Shown one piece after another: positions 32,854 through 42,074 of a DNA stretch of 49,823 nt. A model generated the notes under the pieces. It was not told the origin of the DNA and ran no database searches. It saw only the letters and a program-made list of their open reading frames with translations. How positions within the stretch are numbered: position 1 is the first letter of the stretch; each line of letters starts with the position of its first letter. The stretch is from JBBQCW01 sp038319025. Its GTDB lineage: Bacteria > Actinomycetota > Thermoleophilia > Solirubrobacterales > Solirubrobacteraceae. Where the stretch lies: the NCBI GenBank assembly GCA_038319025.1, contig JBBQCW010000022.1, positions 1-49,823 on the forward strand, read 5' to 3'. Position numbers and translations under genes: made by a program.

Positions 32854-33526
32854 GGGTACCGCCTTCGACGTGGACGATGTCGAGGGTGTCGTTCACGCCC
32901 CAGGCCGGAACGGCGCTGCCCCAGACGGTCGAGCGGATCGAATCCGGCGCGCCGATCAGCACGGCGCCGTCGGCGATCGCGGCCGCCTCGCGCAGATGCT
33001 CCAGCGCCGCAGGGTGCCCGACCGCAGCGATCAGGCCCTCGCGGGCCACGGCGACAAGAGCGGGTGTCGTGTCGGGCCGCAGCGCATCTGGCAGGGAGTC
33101 CCAGCCGACGGTGGGCACGCCGCGCAGCGATCGGACGGCCAGGTGCTCACGGGCAGCGTCCTCCCGCAGACCGAGCACGCTGACCACGGTGGCGGCAGGC
33201 CCTTCGTCGGCGAGCGCTTCCAACCAATCCTCGACGAGTTCACAGCTGGCACATCCCGGCGCGTGGACGACGAGGAGCATCGGCCGGCGTTGGTCGCCGC
33301 CGAGGACGAGGGTGGGGGGCAGGGAGAGGCCGCCATCGTGCAGAAGTTGCAGGTCTGCCGGCGCGACGGCGTCGTACGGAGCCGGGCCACTGGCCGCTAC
33401 CGGTGGCGCGATCGCCCCGCCGGCGCGCAGCTCTGCGACCTGCCGCAGCAAGGAGACGACGACCAATACGAGAACGGCGATCACCACCCAAGCCAGGACG
33501 AGCGAGACAATCCACACGGTGCTCAT
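32843..33526 (-). CDS. MauD-like membrane-anchored thioredoxin-fold protein
   Basis: 227 residues from ATG 33526, which overlaps the MauE-like stop. One N-terminal membrane helix (5-28) anchors a thioredoxin-like domain with the redox motif HAPGCASCE (C-x2-C) near residue 100 and a cis-proline region RGVPTVGWDS. MauD proteins assist disulfide formation in MauA during methylamine dehydrogenase biogenesis, and the adjacent Cys-rich MauA-like gene fits that job. A second weaker thioredoxin-type half may follow. Confidence in the fold is high, in the MauD name moderate. Confidence 0.8.
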   Translation of the reverse strand: MSTVWIVSLVLAWVVIAVLVLVVVSLLRQVAELRAGGAIAPPVAASGPAPYDAVAPADLQLLHDGGLSLPPTLVLGGDQRRPMLLVVHAPGCASCELVEDWLEALADEGPAATVVSVLGLREDAAREHLAVRSLRGVPTVGWDSLPDALRPDTTPALVAVAREGLIAAVGHPAALEHLREAAAIADGAVLIGAPDSIRSTVWGSAVPAWGVNDTLDIVHVEGGTHEH

Positions 33527-34080
33527 GCGCGCGTCACAGTGCGGGTGCCCGCCCAAGTACGGCCAAGGGTCCAAAGGCACACGGTGCCGACGCATACGGT
33601 GACGGCGCCCGCGAGCGTTGAGGCGCTCGTGCCCCATACCGGCCCGTGGATCGGTGAGGCAAGCGTCAGGAGCGCAAGGACCGCGAGCACGCCGTTGCGC
33701 ACCAGCCCAGCCCGTGTGTCGCCGTCACCGGTGCCGAAGCAGTTGCACGCCGGCAGCGACGGGTCGCGGCGCAGGCGCACCAGCGCGGCGGAGAACGCGA
33801 CCAACGTCATCAGCACCGCCAGAGCGGCGGCGCGCGGCGCGACGCCGCTGATCAGCAGCGCGGCCAGCGCCATCTCGGCGACAGGTACGGCTCGCGCGAT
33901 GGCGGTGCCGAAGCGCGTCGGCGTCGGGACGTGCGACACGTTGCCCGCATGCGGAGATCTTTTCCGCGCTGAGGCCAGAAGCGCGGTCACCGTCTGCGCG
34001 AATGGCTCAGGGTCTCGCAGCTTCGACAGCGCGGCCATCGCGAAGACGCCGGAGAGCAGGAGCGTGAAGACCGTCGACAT
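33523..34080 (-). CDS. MauE/DoxX-family membrane protein
   Basis: 185 residues from ATG 34080; a GTG at 34125 would add 15 residues. Four or five membrane helices; FTLLLSGVFAMAALSKLRDP is the typical start of the MauE/DoxX group, and the loop SLPACNCFGTGDGD carries the CxCFG motif usual in MauE-like redox proteins. Such proteins support electron transfer or disulfide formation with a MauD-like partner. It is first in the three-gene unit mauE-mauD-mauA-like, coupled by ATGA overlap. Without other mau genes nearby, methylamine use is not implied. Confidence 0.82.
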   Translation of the reverse strand: MSTVFTLLLSGVFAMAALSKLRDPEPFAQTVTALLASARKRSPHAGNVSHVPTPTRFGTAIARAVPVAEMALAALLISGVAPRAAALAVLMTLVAFSAALVRLRRDPSLPACNCFGTGDGDTRAGLVRNGVLAVLALLTLASPIHGPVWGTSASTLAGAVTVCVGTVCLWTLGRTWAGTRTVTRA

Positions 34081-34257
34081 GGCGGCGAAGGGTACTCGAC
34101 GTGCCCACATCAATTCGCTGCTCACCGGCTGGCCTTGCGGCCATGACGACGGACGTGCGGGATCCGACCTTCACGCCGTGACCATGGACCCGAACCCGTC
34201 CCGTGCCTTGGCCTGGATCGGTGGATTCAGGCTTGGGCCGGTACCGTTGCCCGGCCG

Positions 34258-36087
34258 ATGAGCGACACCGCTGACACCACCGACGCCGGCCCGTCTGAGC
34301 CGAAGGCCCCAGCCCGCACTCTACGGCTGCGAGACCCATGGCTCCTGGCCGTCGGCGGCGTCGTGCTTTTGGCTCTCGTGCTGCGGCTATGGGGGATCCG
34401 GTACGGCCTGCCGGTCGCCTACAACCTTGACGAGCGCTCACATTTCGTCCCGCGGGCGGTCGAGTTCTTCAAAGCGGGATCCATCAACCCGCACTATCAA
34501 CTGAATCCGTCCGGGCTGATCGAGTGGATTGCGATCGCCCTCGCCGTGGTGCACCGCTCCTCGAGCGGTGTCGTTCACACGTGGCAGACCGATCCAGGCT
34601 CGATCTGGTTTACGGCTCGAGTTGCGTCAGCGTTGCTGGCCACGGCGTCCGTAGGGCTGCTCTACCTGGCGGGGGCGCGGTTCTTCGGTCGCGGCGCCGG
34701 ACTGCTCGCCGCGGCGATCTTGGCCACCGCATTCCTGCCCGTCCACTACGCCCACCTGGCGCTGAACGACGCGCCGTCGCTGGCGCCCACCGCGCTCTGC
34801 CTGGTGGGGATCGCCGGCGTCCTGAAAAACGGTCGTCGGCGCGAGTACGCGCTCGCGGGCCTGGCCGTAGGCATCGCCGTCGGGCTCAAGTACAACGCGG
34901 CCTTCCTGCTGCTGCCGCTCGGTACCGTCGCGCTGATCGCTGCGACGCGCGGGCCACTGGATGAGGACGCGGTGCCGCGCGGCACCGGCTTTGCCGGACG
35001 AATCCCCGGCTGGCGCGGCGCGCTGATCGGCCTGCTCGTCGCCGGTGGGGCCGCCATCGTGGGCTTCTTCCTGCTCGATCCGTACGCGCTGCTTGATCCC
35101 CACCGCTTCCGGGTCGACCTGCAGCACCTCAGCGACTACACCAAGGGAGGGTTGTTGCTGGGAGAGACGCAGACCAGCGGCCACCGGTACTACCTGTCGT
35201 CGATGGTGTGGGGCTTCGGCGTGGTGCCGCTGATCCTCACCGCGGTAGGGGGCGTCGTGCTGCTGGTGCGCCAGCGCTGGCACGCGCTCGTGCTCATTCC
35301 CGCGCCCGTCATCTTCTTCCTGTTCGTGGGCAGCCAGGGGCGCTATTTCGCCCGCTACGTGATGCCGATCTACCCCGTGATGGCGATCGTCGCCGGGGCC
35401 GGCGGCCTCTGGCTGATCCTATGGCTATCCCGCCGGCTGAAGCTGCAGGGCAAAGGCGCCACAGCCCTGGCCGTGGCGGTCGGCGTCCTGGCCTGTGCGC
35501 AGGGCGTGGTGTGGGCCGTCCACAACGACCGGGTGCTTTCGCGCACCGACACCAGGTCGCTCACGCGGAACTGGATGGTGGCCAACATTCCCGCCGGCCA
35601 GCAGATTCTGGTCGAGCCTCTGGTGCCCAAGGAGTGGTACCGCGACGGTGGCCTGCCGGGCGCGGTCGGGACGCAGGCGGGATACCGCTGGCCGCGCTTT
35701 GTCCGCAACCGCGCTGACATCCGGGCGCTGACCCGCCAGTACCGTGGCGCGCGCCGCAACGCCGACTTCGCCAACTACGAATACACGCTGTTCCCGGGGC
35801 TGATCGACTTCTATCGGCGCAAGGGCGTCTGCTGGGTCGTCTCCGGTTCGATGCAGTCGGGTCGCGCGTTCAACAACCCCCGCCGCGTCCCGCGGGCGAT
35901 CGCCTACTACCGGGCGATGGAACGTGAGGCGACCGTCGCCTTCGCCGTCTCCCCGTTCGGAGGGCCCAAGACCGGCCCGACGCACTACTTCCAGTACGAC
36001 AAGGCGTTCGACTATGCCCCGCTGCGCTTCGTGCGCCCTGGGCCGTACATGAAGGTCTACCGGCTGAAGAACTGCACGCCTCGCTGA
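34258..36087 (+). CDS. GT39/ArnT-like integral membrane glycosyltransferase
   Basis: 609 residues with about 10-12 membrane helices. The first extracytoplasmic loop contains GIRYGLPVAYNLDERSHFVP, where the conserved acidic pair DE of GT-C enzymes sits close to the first helix; FLPVHYAHLALNDAP follows as in the PMT_2 (GT39) family. Such enzymes transfer sugars from polyprenyl-phosphate donors to proteins, lipids or polysaccharides on the outer face. The C-terminal about 170 residues form a soluble domain. It converges on a UbiA protein that may make polyprenyl-phosphate sugar donors. Confidence 0.88.
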   Translation: MSDTADTTDAGPSEPKAPARTLRLRDPWLLAVGGVVLLALVLRLWGIRYGLPVAYNLDERSHFVPRAVEFFKAGSINPHYQLNPSGLIEWIAIALAVVHRSSSGVVHTWQTDPGSIWFTARVASALLATASVGLLYLAGARFFGRGAGLLAAAILATAFLPVHYAHLALNDAPSLAPTALCLVGIAGVLKNGRRREYALAGLAVGIAVGLKYNAAFLLLPLGTVALIAATRGPLDEDAVPRGTGFAGRIPGWRGALIGLLVAGGAAIVGFFLLDPYALLDPHRFRVDLQHLSDYTKGGLLLGETQTSGHRYYLSSMVWGFGVVPLILTAVGGVVLLVRQRWHALVLIPAPVIFFLFVGSQGRYFARYVMPIYPVMAIVAGAGGLWLILWLSRRLKLQGKGATALAVAVGVLACAQGVVWAVHNDRVLSRTDTRSLTRNWMVANIPAGQQILVEPLVPKEWYRDGGLPGAVGTQAGYRWPRFVRNRADIRALTRQYRGARRNADFANYEYTLFPGLIDFYRRKGVCWVVSGSMQSGRAFNNPRRVPRAIAYYRAMEREATVAFAVSPFGGPKTGPTHYFQYDKAFDYAPLRFVRPGPYMKVYRLKNCTPR

Positions 36088-36109
36088 GCCTGAGGCAGCA
36101 CGGCTCAGC
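36083..36109. terminator. Hairpin whose arms contain both convergent stop codons
   Basis: GCTGAGCC and GGCTCAGC pair perfectly around an 11-nt loop. The left arm holds the TGA of the glycosyltransferase gene and the right arm the stop of the UbiA gene on the other strand. No T-run follows. Confidence 0.6.
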
Positions 36110-37019
36110 CGATATAGACGGACCCGACGAACAGTCCGATCCAGAGCAGTCCGAAGACCTGCAGGGTGCGGTCGCGCATAACTAGTTCCTCCGGCGCGGA
36201 GCCTTCCCCCTGTTCCACCAGCAGCGCGTACCGCATGATCGCCAGCACGAAGGGGAGGATCGAGAGGCCCCACCAGGGAATGCCGGAGTCCGCGCGCGGG
36301 TGCTCAAAGGCCCAGAGGCAGTACGCGCCGATCGTCACCGCGGCGGCCATCGTCCACACGAAGCGCAGGTACTCCAGCGTGTAGTCCGCCATCGCGGGGC
36401 GAGTCGACGCGTCGCCGATGTGCATCAGTTCGCCGTGTCGCTTGCCGGCCACCATGAACAGGGACCCGAACGACGCGACAATCAAGAACCAGCGGCTCAG
36501 CGTGACATCGACGGCTAAGCCACCGGCCACGGCGCGCACGAAGAAGCCGGACGCGACGACGACGATGTCGACCACCGCCATGTGCTTCAGGCGCCACGTA
36601 TACGCGATGGTGAGGATCTTGTAGCCGAGTACCAGCAGACCAAGTTGCCAGCTCACGAGAAAGGCGATCAGCAGACCGACGGTGAGGAAGGCCACGGCGG
36701 CCATGAGCGCGACGTTGATCGGCACGATGCCGGCCGCTATGGGACGGTCGCGCTTGGTGGGGTGGACACGGTCCGATTCGATGTCGCCCACGTCGTTGAG
36801 CAGGTACGTCGCGCTGGAGACCATGCAGAAGGCCACGAAGGCCGCAATCTCCTTGCCGATCACGCCCGGGTGGCTGAGGACGCCGGCGGCCGCGGGGGCG
36901 GCGAAGACGAGCAGGTTCTTGACGTACTGCTTGGGCCGCGCCGCGCGCACGAGGCCGCGCGCGACGGACGGGGTGTCGTGCGCGGGGCCTTCGGGAACAG
37001 GGGTCGTCGTGGCGCTCAC
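36105..37019 (-). CDS. UbiA-family prenyltransferase, decaprenyl-phosphate phosphoribosyltransferase-like
   Basis: 304 residues, eight or nine membrane helices. The N-terminal RAARPKQYVKNLLVFAAPAA and first aspartate motif LNDVGDIESDRVHPTKRDRP are characteristic of the DPPR-synthase branch (Rv3806c-like), with N-D-x2-D-x3-D. The second motif lies near YTWRLKHMAVVDIVV. That enzyme makes decaprenylphosphoryl-5-phosphoribose for arabinan synthesis. Homologues are wide in Actinobacteria, also without arabinogalactan, so the product may serve another glycan. Its start overlaps the stop of a sensor kinase gene upstream (37016-37019). Confidence 0.85.
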   Translation of the reverse strand: MSATTTPVPEGPAHDTPSVARGLVRAARPKQYVKNLLVFAAPAAAGVLSHPGVIGKEIAAFVAFCMVSSATYLLNDVGDIESDRVHPTKRDRPIAAGIVPINVALMAAVAFLTVGLLIAFLVSWQLGLLVLGYKILTIAYTWRLKHMAVVDIVVVASGFFVRAVAGGLAVDVTLSRWFLIVASFGSLFMVAGKRHGELMHIGDASTRPAMADYTLEYLRFVWTMAAAVTIGAYCLWAFEHPRADSGIPWWGLSILPFVLAIMRYALLVEQGEGSAPEELVMRDRTLQVFGLLWIGLFVGSVYIG

Positions 37020-38395
37020 CGTCGGGCAGTGTCGCGCATGGGTCGGGTTGCAGGCGGTGGCGACGTTGCGTAGAGCGGAAGGTGGAGGGTGATCGTCGCC
37101 CCGTCGACAGTTATCGAGCCGCCGTGGCGAGCGGCGGTGGCCTGCACGATCGCCAGGCCCAGCCCCGAGCCGGGACGGCCCTGCGCATCGGGGCCGCGCC
37201 AGAACCGCTCGAACGCCGCCGAGTGCGCATCCCGCGGCAGTCCGGGGCCCTCGTCGGTCACGGCCAAGGTCGCTTCCGCTTCGGTGGCTCGCACCAGGAC
37301 GAGCACGCGACCCTCGGCGGGGCCGTGGATGAGCGCGTTCTCCACCAGGTTTCCCAGCGCCCGGCGTAGTGCGTCGGCCTCGCCGGCCACGATGACTCCC
37401 GGTGTCGCGTCGACATCTAGGCGTGGTTGCGCGCCCGTGTCCTCGGCGAGCGCGCTCAGGTCGACCGTCTCGGTGGTCGATTGCATGGCGCCTTCGCGTT
37501 CCAGGATCAGCAGGTCGTCGACCAGGCGCCTCAGGCGGACGGTGTCGTGCTGCAGGTCGGCAATGAGCTCAGGTGTGCTGCCGTGGGCAGCGAGGAATTC
37601 GACGTTGCCGGCCAGCGCCGTCAGCGGGGTGCGCAGCTCGTGGGACGCGTCGGCGAGCAGGCGCCGCTCGCGGTCCTGGGCATGTTGCAACGCGTCGAGC
37701 ATGCGGTTGAGGGCAGCGGCCAGTTCGTCGGCCTCATCGTCGGTCCCCGGCGCTGGCAGTCGTTGGGAGGCATCTGCGCTGCGCTCGATCTGGGCGGCGC
37801 CGGTGGACAGGCGGCGCAGCGGGCGCAGAGCGCGACCCACGAGCCCGGCCGCGACGGCGGCGCCCAGCAGCGCCGCGATCGCGCCCGCGATGAGGAGGAC
37901 GGCTCGAACACGGTCGGCGATGGCGTCGATGTCGCTGACATCAGAGGCGACGATCACCGCGCCACCGGCGGCCGGGCCGCCGGCCTGGGCCAGAGGCGCC
38001 GCGTACAGCCGCACCGACCGGTCGCCGATACGAGCGTCATCAAAGCCGCCGCGCCCGTCACGCAGCGCCCGCTCGACGGCGCCGGTGCGCGGCAGCAGCC
38101 GGGCGCCGAGCGACAGTGATCGTCCGACGATCCGCCCGCGGGCGTCGAGCACTTCGACGTCGAGCTGTCGGCCCCCGGAGGCGGCATCCAGCGCGCCCGC
38201 ACTACCCAGCAACGCTGGGGCTGACGCGCTGAGGCGGGCGACATCGCCGGCGCGTGCGCGCAGGCTGCGGTCGGATGCGTCGCCCAGTTCGCTCGCCACG
38301 AGGGCGGAGGCGGCGAAGCCGAACAGAGCGACGGCCAGCAGGACCGCGGCGGCGGCCGCGATCACGAGGCGGCCGCGCAGCGTCCCTACCTTCAT
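37016..38395 (-). CDS. Sensor histidine kinase
   Basis: 459 residues: helix 1 (8-35), extracytoplasmic sensor (36-160), helix 2 (165-187), HAMP (188-240), HisKA with H252 (DASHELRTPL) and HATPase_c with NLVENALIHG, DEGPGLP and GSGLGLAIV. It overlaps its response regulator by four bases and the UbiA gene downstream by four. It belongs to a unit of LolA-like protein, ABC exporter and two-component system, suggesting the kinase senses envelope stress or a compound exported by the ABC pair, which is inference. Confidence 0.94.
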   Translation of the reverse strand: MKVGTLRGRLVIAAAAAVLLAVALFGFAASALVASELGDASDRSLRARAGDVARLSASAPALLGSAGALDAASGGRQLDVEVLDARGRIVGRSLSLGARLLPRTGAVERALRDGRGGFDDARIGDRSVRLYAAPLAQAGGPAAGGAVIVASDVSDIDAIADRVRAVLLIAGAIAALLGAAVAAGLVGRALRPLRRLSTGAAQIERSADASQRLPAPGTDDEADELAAALNRMLDALQHAQDRERRLLADASHELRTPLTALAGNVEFLAAHGSTPELIADLQHDTVRLRRLVDDLLILEREGAMQSTTETVDLSALAEDTGAQPRLDVDATPGVIVAGEADALRRALGNLVENALIHGPAEGRVLVLVRATEAEATLAVTDEGPGLPRDAHSAAFERFWRGPDAQGRPGSGLGLAIVQATAARHGGSITVDGATITLHLPLYATSPPPATRPMRDTARR

Positions 38396-39060
38396 GGACG
38401 CAGTGTGAACCCCACGCCGCGCACCGTGTGGATGAGCGGGGGGTCACCGAGCTTGCCGCGCAGGTTGGCGACGTAGCGATCGACCACGTTGGGGACGGCC
38501 GCCTGCCCCCAGATCTGCTCGATGGCGGACTCGCGCGTGACGACCTGGCGGGGCGTGCGCAACAGGAGTTCCAGCAGGTCCACCTCGCGGGGCGTCAGCC
38601 GCACGACCATCCCCGCTCGTCGCGCGGTGCGCGTCTCCAGGTCCAGGCTCAGCTCGCCGAAGCTCATCACCGCGTCCTGCGGGCGCCCGCGCCGGGAGAG
38701 CGCACGGATGCGGGCGACGAGTTCCTCCACGGCGAACGGCTTGACGAGGTAGTCATCAGCCCCGGACTCCAGCCCGGCGACGCGGTCGGCCACGGAATCG
38801 CGCGCGGTGAGCATCAGGATGCCGGCGGTGACGCCCTTGGCCCGCAGGCGGCGGCATACGTCGAGGCCGTCAAGGCCCGGCATGGCGACGTCGAGGACGA
38901 TCACATCATGAGGGGTGCGTTCGGCCGCCGCGAGGGCGCCGCCCCCGTCAGAAGCTCCATCCACCACGAAGCCTTCGGCGCGCAGCGATCGCTCCAACAT
39001 GCGGCGCACCGAGGCGTCGTCGTCGACCACCAGCACGGCGTCTGCGGCCCCTACCGGCAC
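38392..39060 (-). CDS. OmpR/PhoB-family response regulator
   Basis: 222 residues. Receiver with VVDDDAS, phosphoacceptor D57 (IVLDVAMPG), LTARDS and LVKPFAVEE; winged helix from about 128 with VRLTPREVDLLELLL and NVVDRYVANLRGKLG. It pairs with the kinase at 37016 by overlap and starts 10 bp behind the ABC permease gene. Its targets are unknown; self-regulation of the operon is likely. Confidence 0.95.
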   Translation of the reverse strand: MPVGAADAVLVVDDDASVRRMLERSLRAEGFVVDGASDGGGALAAAERTPHDVIVLDVAMPGLDGLDVCRRLRAKGVTAGILMLTARDSVADRVAGLESGADDYLVKPFAVEELVARIRALSRRGRPQDAVMSFGELSLDLETRTARRAGMVVRLTPREVDLLELLLRTPRQVVTRESAIEQIWGQAAVPNVVDRYVANLRGKLGDPPLIHTVRGVGFTLRP

Positions 39061-39070
39061 GGGCGACTCC

Positions 39071-39886
39071 TCAGCCGCCGTCGACGTCCCGGCGCAGAAA
39101 CACCAACGCCGCCACGCCGAGCGCCGGCACCGCGTAAAGCAGGCTGACCCACACGGCCCGCACGATCGGCGCCCAGTCGATCGGTTCGCGCAGCAGCCCC
39201 TGCCAGGAGTTGAACTGGGTGCTCAGCAGATACGGGTGCAGCGAGCCCAGCCCGGGCAGAATGCCCACGAGCTGGAGCAGGAGGGAGAACATCAGGGTGC
39301 CGACCACCGCCGCGGCGCTGTTTCGCGTTACGGTCGAAAGCAGCAGGCCGATCGAGGCCACCGCCATGATCGGAATCAGGTAGACGCCCATGCTGGCGAC
39401 GACCAGGCCGAGGCCCTTCATCGCGGAGATCCTCGTCCCCGACAGTGTCGTCAGAGGATTGAAGCCGGAGACGATGCTGCCGGCGACGATCGCCACCGTG
39501 CAGGTCAGGACGATGGCCGTGATCGCATAAGTGGCGGTGGCCAGGGCCTTGCCCGTGAAGATCTGCCCGCGATCGACGGAGCGCGTGAGAATCGTCTTGA
39601 GCGTGCCGTTGTTGTCCTCGGCGGCGACGATGTCACCCGCCACGAGGGCGGTGATCAGCGGGTACATCCAGACCGAGCCGAAAAGCAGCAGCACCAGCGG
39701 GATCGCCAGGCCGGTCTGGTGGATGTACTTGCCGAAGGCGACGTCCTGCGGGCCGCCGGGCCGACTGGCGACGGCGGCGACAAAGAGCACCGGTACAACG
39801 ACCGCGGCGCCCAACCCGAGGTAGGTCCTCTTCTGCGAGCGCAGCTTGCGCAGCTCCCAGCGATAGACGGTGGCGACGGCGCCCAT
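39071..39886 (-). CDS. ABC-2 type transporter permease
   Basis: 271 residues with six membrane helices (about 20-42, 60-82, 105-130, 150-172, 178-200, 235-258). The first cytoplasmic segment VYRWELRKLRSQKRTYLGLG and AEDNNGTLKTILTRSVDRG match the ABC-2 family seen in bacitracin/lantibiotic-type and Nat-type exporters. It overlaps the ATPase gene by one base. With the ATPase it forms an exporter of unknown substrate. Confidence 0.9.
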   Translation of the reverse strand: MGAVATVYRWELRKLRSQKRTYLGLGAAVVVPVLFVAAVASRPGGPQDVAFGKYIHQTGLAIPLVLLLFGSVWMYPLITALVAGDIVAAEDNNGTLKTILTRSVDRGQIFTGKALATATYAITAIVLTCTVAIVAGSIVSGFNPLTTLSGTRISAMKGLGLVVASMGVYLIPIMAVASIGLLLSTVTRNSAAAVVGTLMFSLLLQLVGILPGLGSLHPYLLSTQFNSWQGLLREPIDWAPIVRAVWVSLLYAVPALGVAALVFLRRDVDGG

Positions 39887-40857
39887 CAGGACACTCCTTC
39901 AGCGATGGGTGTATCGGCGCTCTCGCCCTCGGTGAGAGCGAAGAAGAGGTCCTCGAGGCTGGCCACATGCGGGGTCAATTCGATGATGCCCACGCCGCTC
40001 TCCACCAGCGCAATGGACAGATCGGCGATGGCGGGCTCGCCGGCGCCCCGCAGGACGAGGGCATCGCGTACACGGGCCACCTCTGTCTCGATACCCGGCT
40101 GCGCGGCGCTCACCGCGGCGGCGCGCTCATCGTCGGTCGTGCGCAGGCGCCAGGTGCCTGATGCCGTGCGCTTCAGGTCGGCCAGCGACCCTTCGTAGAC
40201 GATGCTGCCGCTGCGTACGATCGCCACGCGGTTGCATAGTTCTTCGACCTCGGCGAGCAGGTGGCTGGAGAGCATCACCGTCATCCCCGAGTCGGCCAGG
40301 CGGCGCACGAGCAGGCGCATGTCGCGCATACCAGCAGGGTCCAGCCCCGTGGCGGGCTCGTCGAGCAGCAGCAGGCGCGGGTCACGCAGCAGCGCGGCGG
40401 CGATGCCCAGGCGTTGACGCATGCCGTGCGAGTAGCCGCCGACCTTGTCCTTGGCCCGGTCGCGCAGCTCCACCACGTCAAGCACCTCATCAATCTTGGC
40501 GCGGTCGGCGCCCAGACGATCCAGGCCGGCGAGCAGCTCGAGGTTCTTGCGACCCGGAAGGTAGGGGTAAAAGCGGGGGGCCTCCACGAAGCCGGCAACG
40601 CCGTCCAGCGCACGCACGCCCAGCAGCGGGTCTCGGCCGAACAACCGGACTGAGCCGGAGGTCGGCCGGATCAGGCCCAGCATCATCCGCAGTGACGTCG
40701 TCTTCCCGGCCCCGTTGGGGCCGAGGTATCCGAATACGTCGCCGGCCTCGACCGTCAGGCTGACCCCGTCCACGGCGGTGATGTCGCCGTAGGTCTTGAC
40801 GAGGTCGCGGACCTCGATCGGAACGTCGGTGTCAGCCTGATGCTCCACGCTCGGCAC
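39886..40857 (-). CDS. ABC transporter ATP-binding protein
   Basis: 323 residues, GTG start. Walker A GPNGAGKTT near 49, Q-loop, signature SHGMRQRL near 148, Walker B LLLLDEPATGLD and H-loop SSHLLAE. A C-terminal 90-residue extension is usual in exporters of the CcmA/DrrA type. The stop abuts the permease and the start overlaps the LolA-like stop by one base, so the three are one unit. Confidence 0.95.
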   Translation of the reverse strand: MPSVEHQADTDVPIEVRDLVKTYGDITAVDGVSLTVEAGDVFGYLGPNGAGKTTSLRMMLGLIRPTSGSVRLFGRDPLLGVRALDGVAGFVEAPRFYPYLPGRKNLELLAGLDRLGADRAKIDEVLDVVELRDRAKDKVGGYSHGMRQRLGIAAALLRDPRLLLLDEPATGLDPAGMRDMRLLVRRLADSGMTVMLSSHLLAEVEELCNRVAIVRSGSIVYEGSLADLKRTASGTWRLRTTDDERAAAVSAAQPGIETEVARVRDALVLRGAGEPAIADLSIALVESGVGIIELTPHVASLEDLFFALTEGESADTPIAEGVS

Positions 40858-42074
40858 TAGAGACCGCGCGCTGCGGCTTCGGCGGCGACGGGCGGCACCG
40901 AACCGGCGACCACGTAGCGCACATCACCCCGCGTGAACGTGAGGATGGTGCCCAGTGCGGTGGCCAGTTCCTGACCGGTCGCCCCGTTGATCGAGATGCT
41001 CGGCAGCGCGCCGCCGCCGTCACGCTTCTTGGCGCCACCGGGCAGCACGGGCGATGCCCCGCCCTTGGCCGCCGTCTGCAGCACGGCGATCCCGCCCAGG
41101 CCCTTGCCGTACGTCACCAGTGCGCCCGGCGTACCGCCGGCCATGATCAGGTGCACCGACTGGCGAGGTAGCCCGGCAAGCGTCTCGGGAGCCGAGAGCG
41201 TGAACGGCAGTTTGGCCTGTACCGCGGCCGGGCCGCTCACGACAGCGCCGCGGCGCAGGTGCTTGTCGCCGTGCTTGCCCTGCTTGGCCGCGGCGCTCGC
41301 GAGCTGCGGCGTCAGGTCGACGACCTTGGCGTCAGCAGGCGCGGCCGCGTTGAAAGCGTCGTCGCCGACCGGGCCGTAGTTGATCTCGGTGGCCTTCAGC
41401 TCAAGCACCGGATCGGCGGTGCCGGCAGCGTAGATCGCCACGCGCAAGGGCGTGCCGGTTGCTGCATCCCAGGCCAGCTGAGCGGCGCCGAGCAGGCCGC
41501 CGTCGTGCTTGGGGCCGATCTGCACGGTGTAAGCCGGGCGGCCCGCAACGTTGCTGGGCTTGGCGCCCGACAGGTCGGTGTTCAGCCCGAGTTTGGCCAA
41601 GCCGCTGGTGATGGCTGCCAGCGTCGGTGCCGTCTCGGGCTTGTTCTTGTCCTGGCCCGAGTTCTGGGGCAGCGTCGCCTTGTACACGGTGTTGGCGCTG
41701 GCGCTGTAAAGGGAGATCGTCTTGCCGTCGGACAGAATCTGCGCGTCGCCCGCATCGGACTGCAGCTCAAGGCGCAGATGGCCGTCGGCGCGGGTCCACA
41801 GGCGCCCGGTGGCACCGGTCAGCAGCGGGTCGGCGGCGCCCTGGATGCTGGAGGAGTCCAGAAGCTTGTTGGTGAAGGAGATGCGCGCCGTGACGCCCTG
41901 GACGGCCGGGGCCGTGAGCGCATCGTGGACGGCCGCGGCCAGGGGCTTGGCCGGCGGTACCGAACCACCGGACGTGGCGGCGACAGCGATCGCCGTGACG
42001 ACGCCTGCGGCGGCGAGCGTGCCGGCGATGACGGCGATCAGACGGCGGGTGGGGAGGCGGCGGAAGAGCGACAT
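40857..42074 (-). CDS. LolA-like / DUF2092-type exported protein
   Basis: 405 residues from ATG 42074. A membrane helix near 15-35 anchors a long extracytoplasmic part. Segment ALTAPAVQGVTARISFTNKLLDSSSIQGAA and the following LWTRADGHLRLELQSDAGDAQILSDGKTISLYS resemble the LolA/DUF2092 fold with paired beta strands that bind lipid. Such proteins often precede ABC exporters and two-component systems in Actinobacteria. The product may bind a lipid moved by the ABC pair, or act as a signal; neither is shown. Confidence 0.75.
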   Translation of the reverse strand: MSLFRRLPTRRLIAVIAGTLAAAGVVTAIAVAATSGGSVPPAKPLAAAVHDALTAPAVQGVTARISFTNKLLDSSSIQGAADPLLTGATGRLWTRADGHLRLELQSDAGDAQILSDGKTISLYSASANTVYKATLPQNSGQDKNKPETAPTLAAITSGLAKLGLNTDLSGAKPSNVAGRPAYTVQIGPKHDGGLLGAAQLAWDAATGTPLRVAIYAAGTADPVLELKATEINYGPVGDDAFNAAAPADAKVVDLTPQLASAAAKQGKHGDKHLRRGAVVSGPAAVQAKLPFTLSAPETLAGLPRQSVHLIMAGGTPGALVTYGKGLGGIAVLQTAAKGGASPVLPGGAKKRDGGGALPSISINGATGQELATALGTILTFTRGDVRYVVAGSVPPVAAEAAARGL

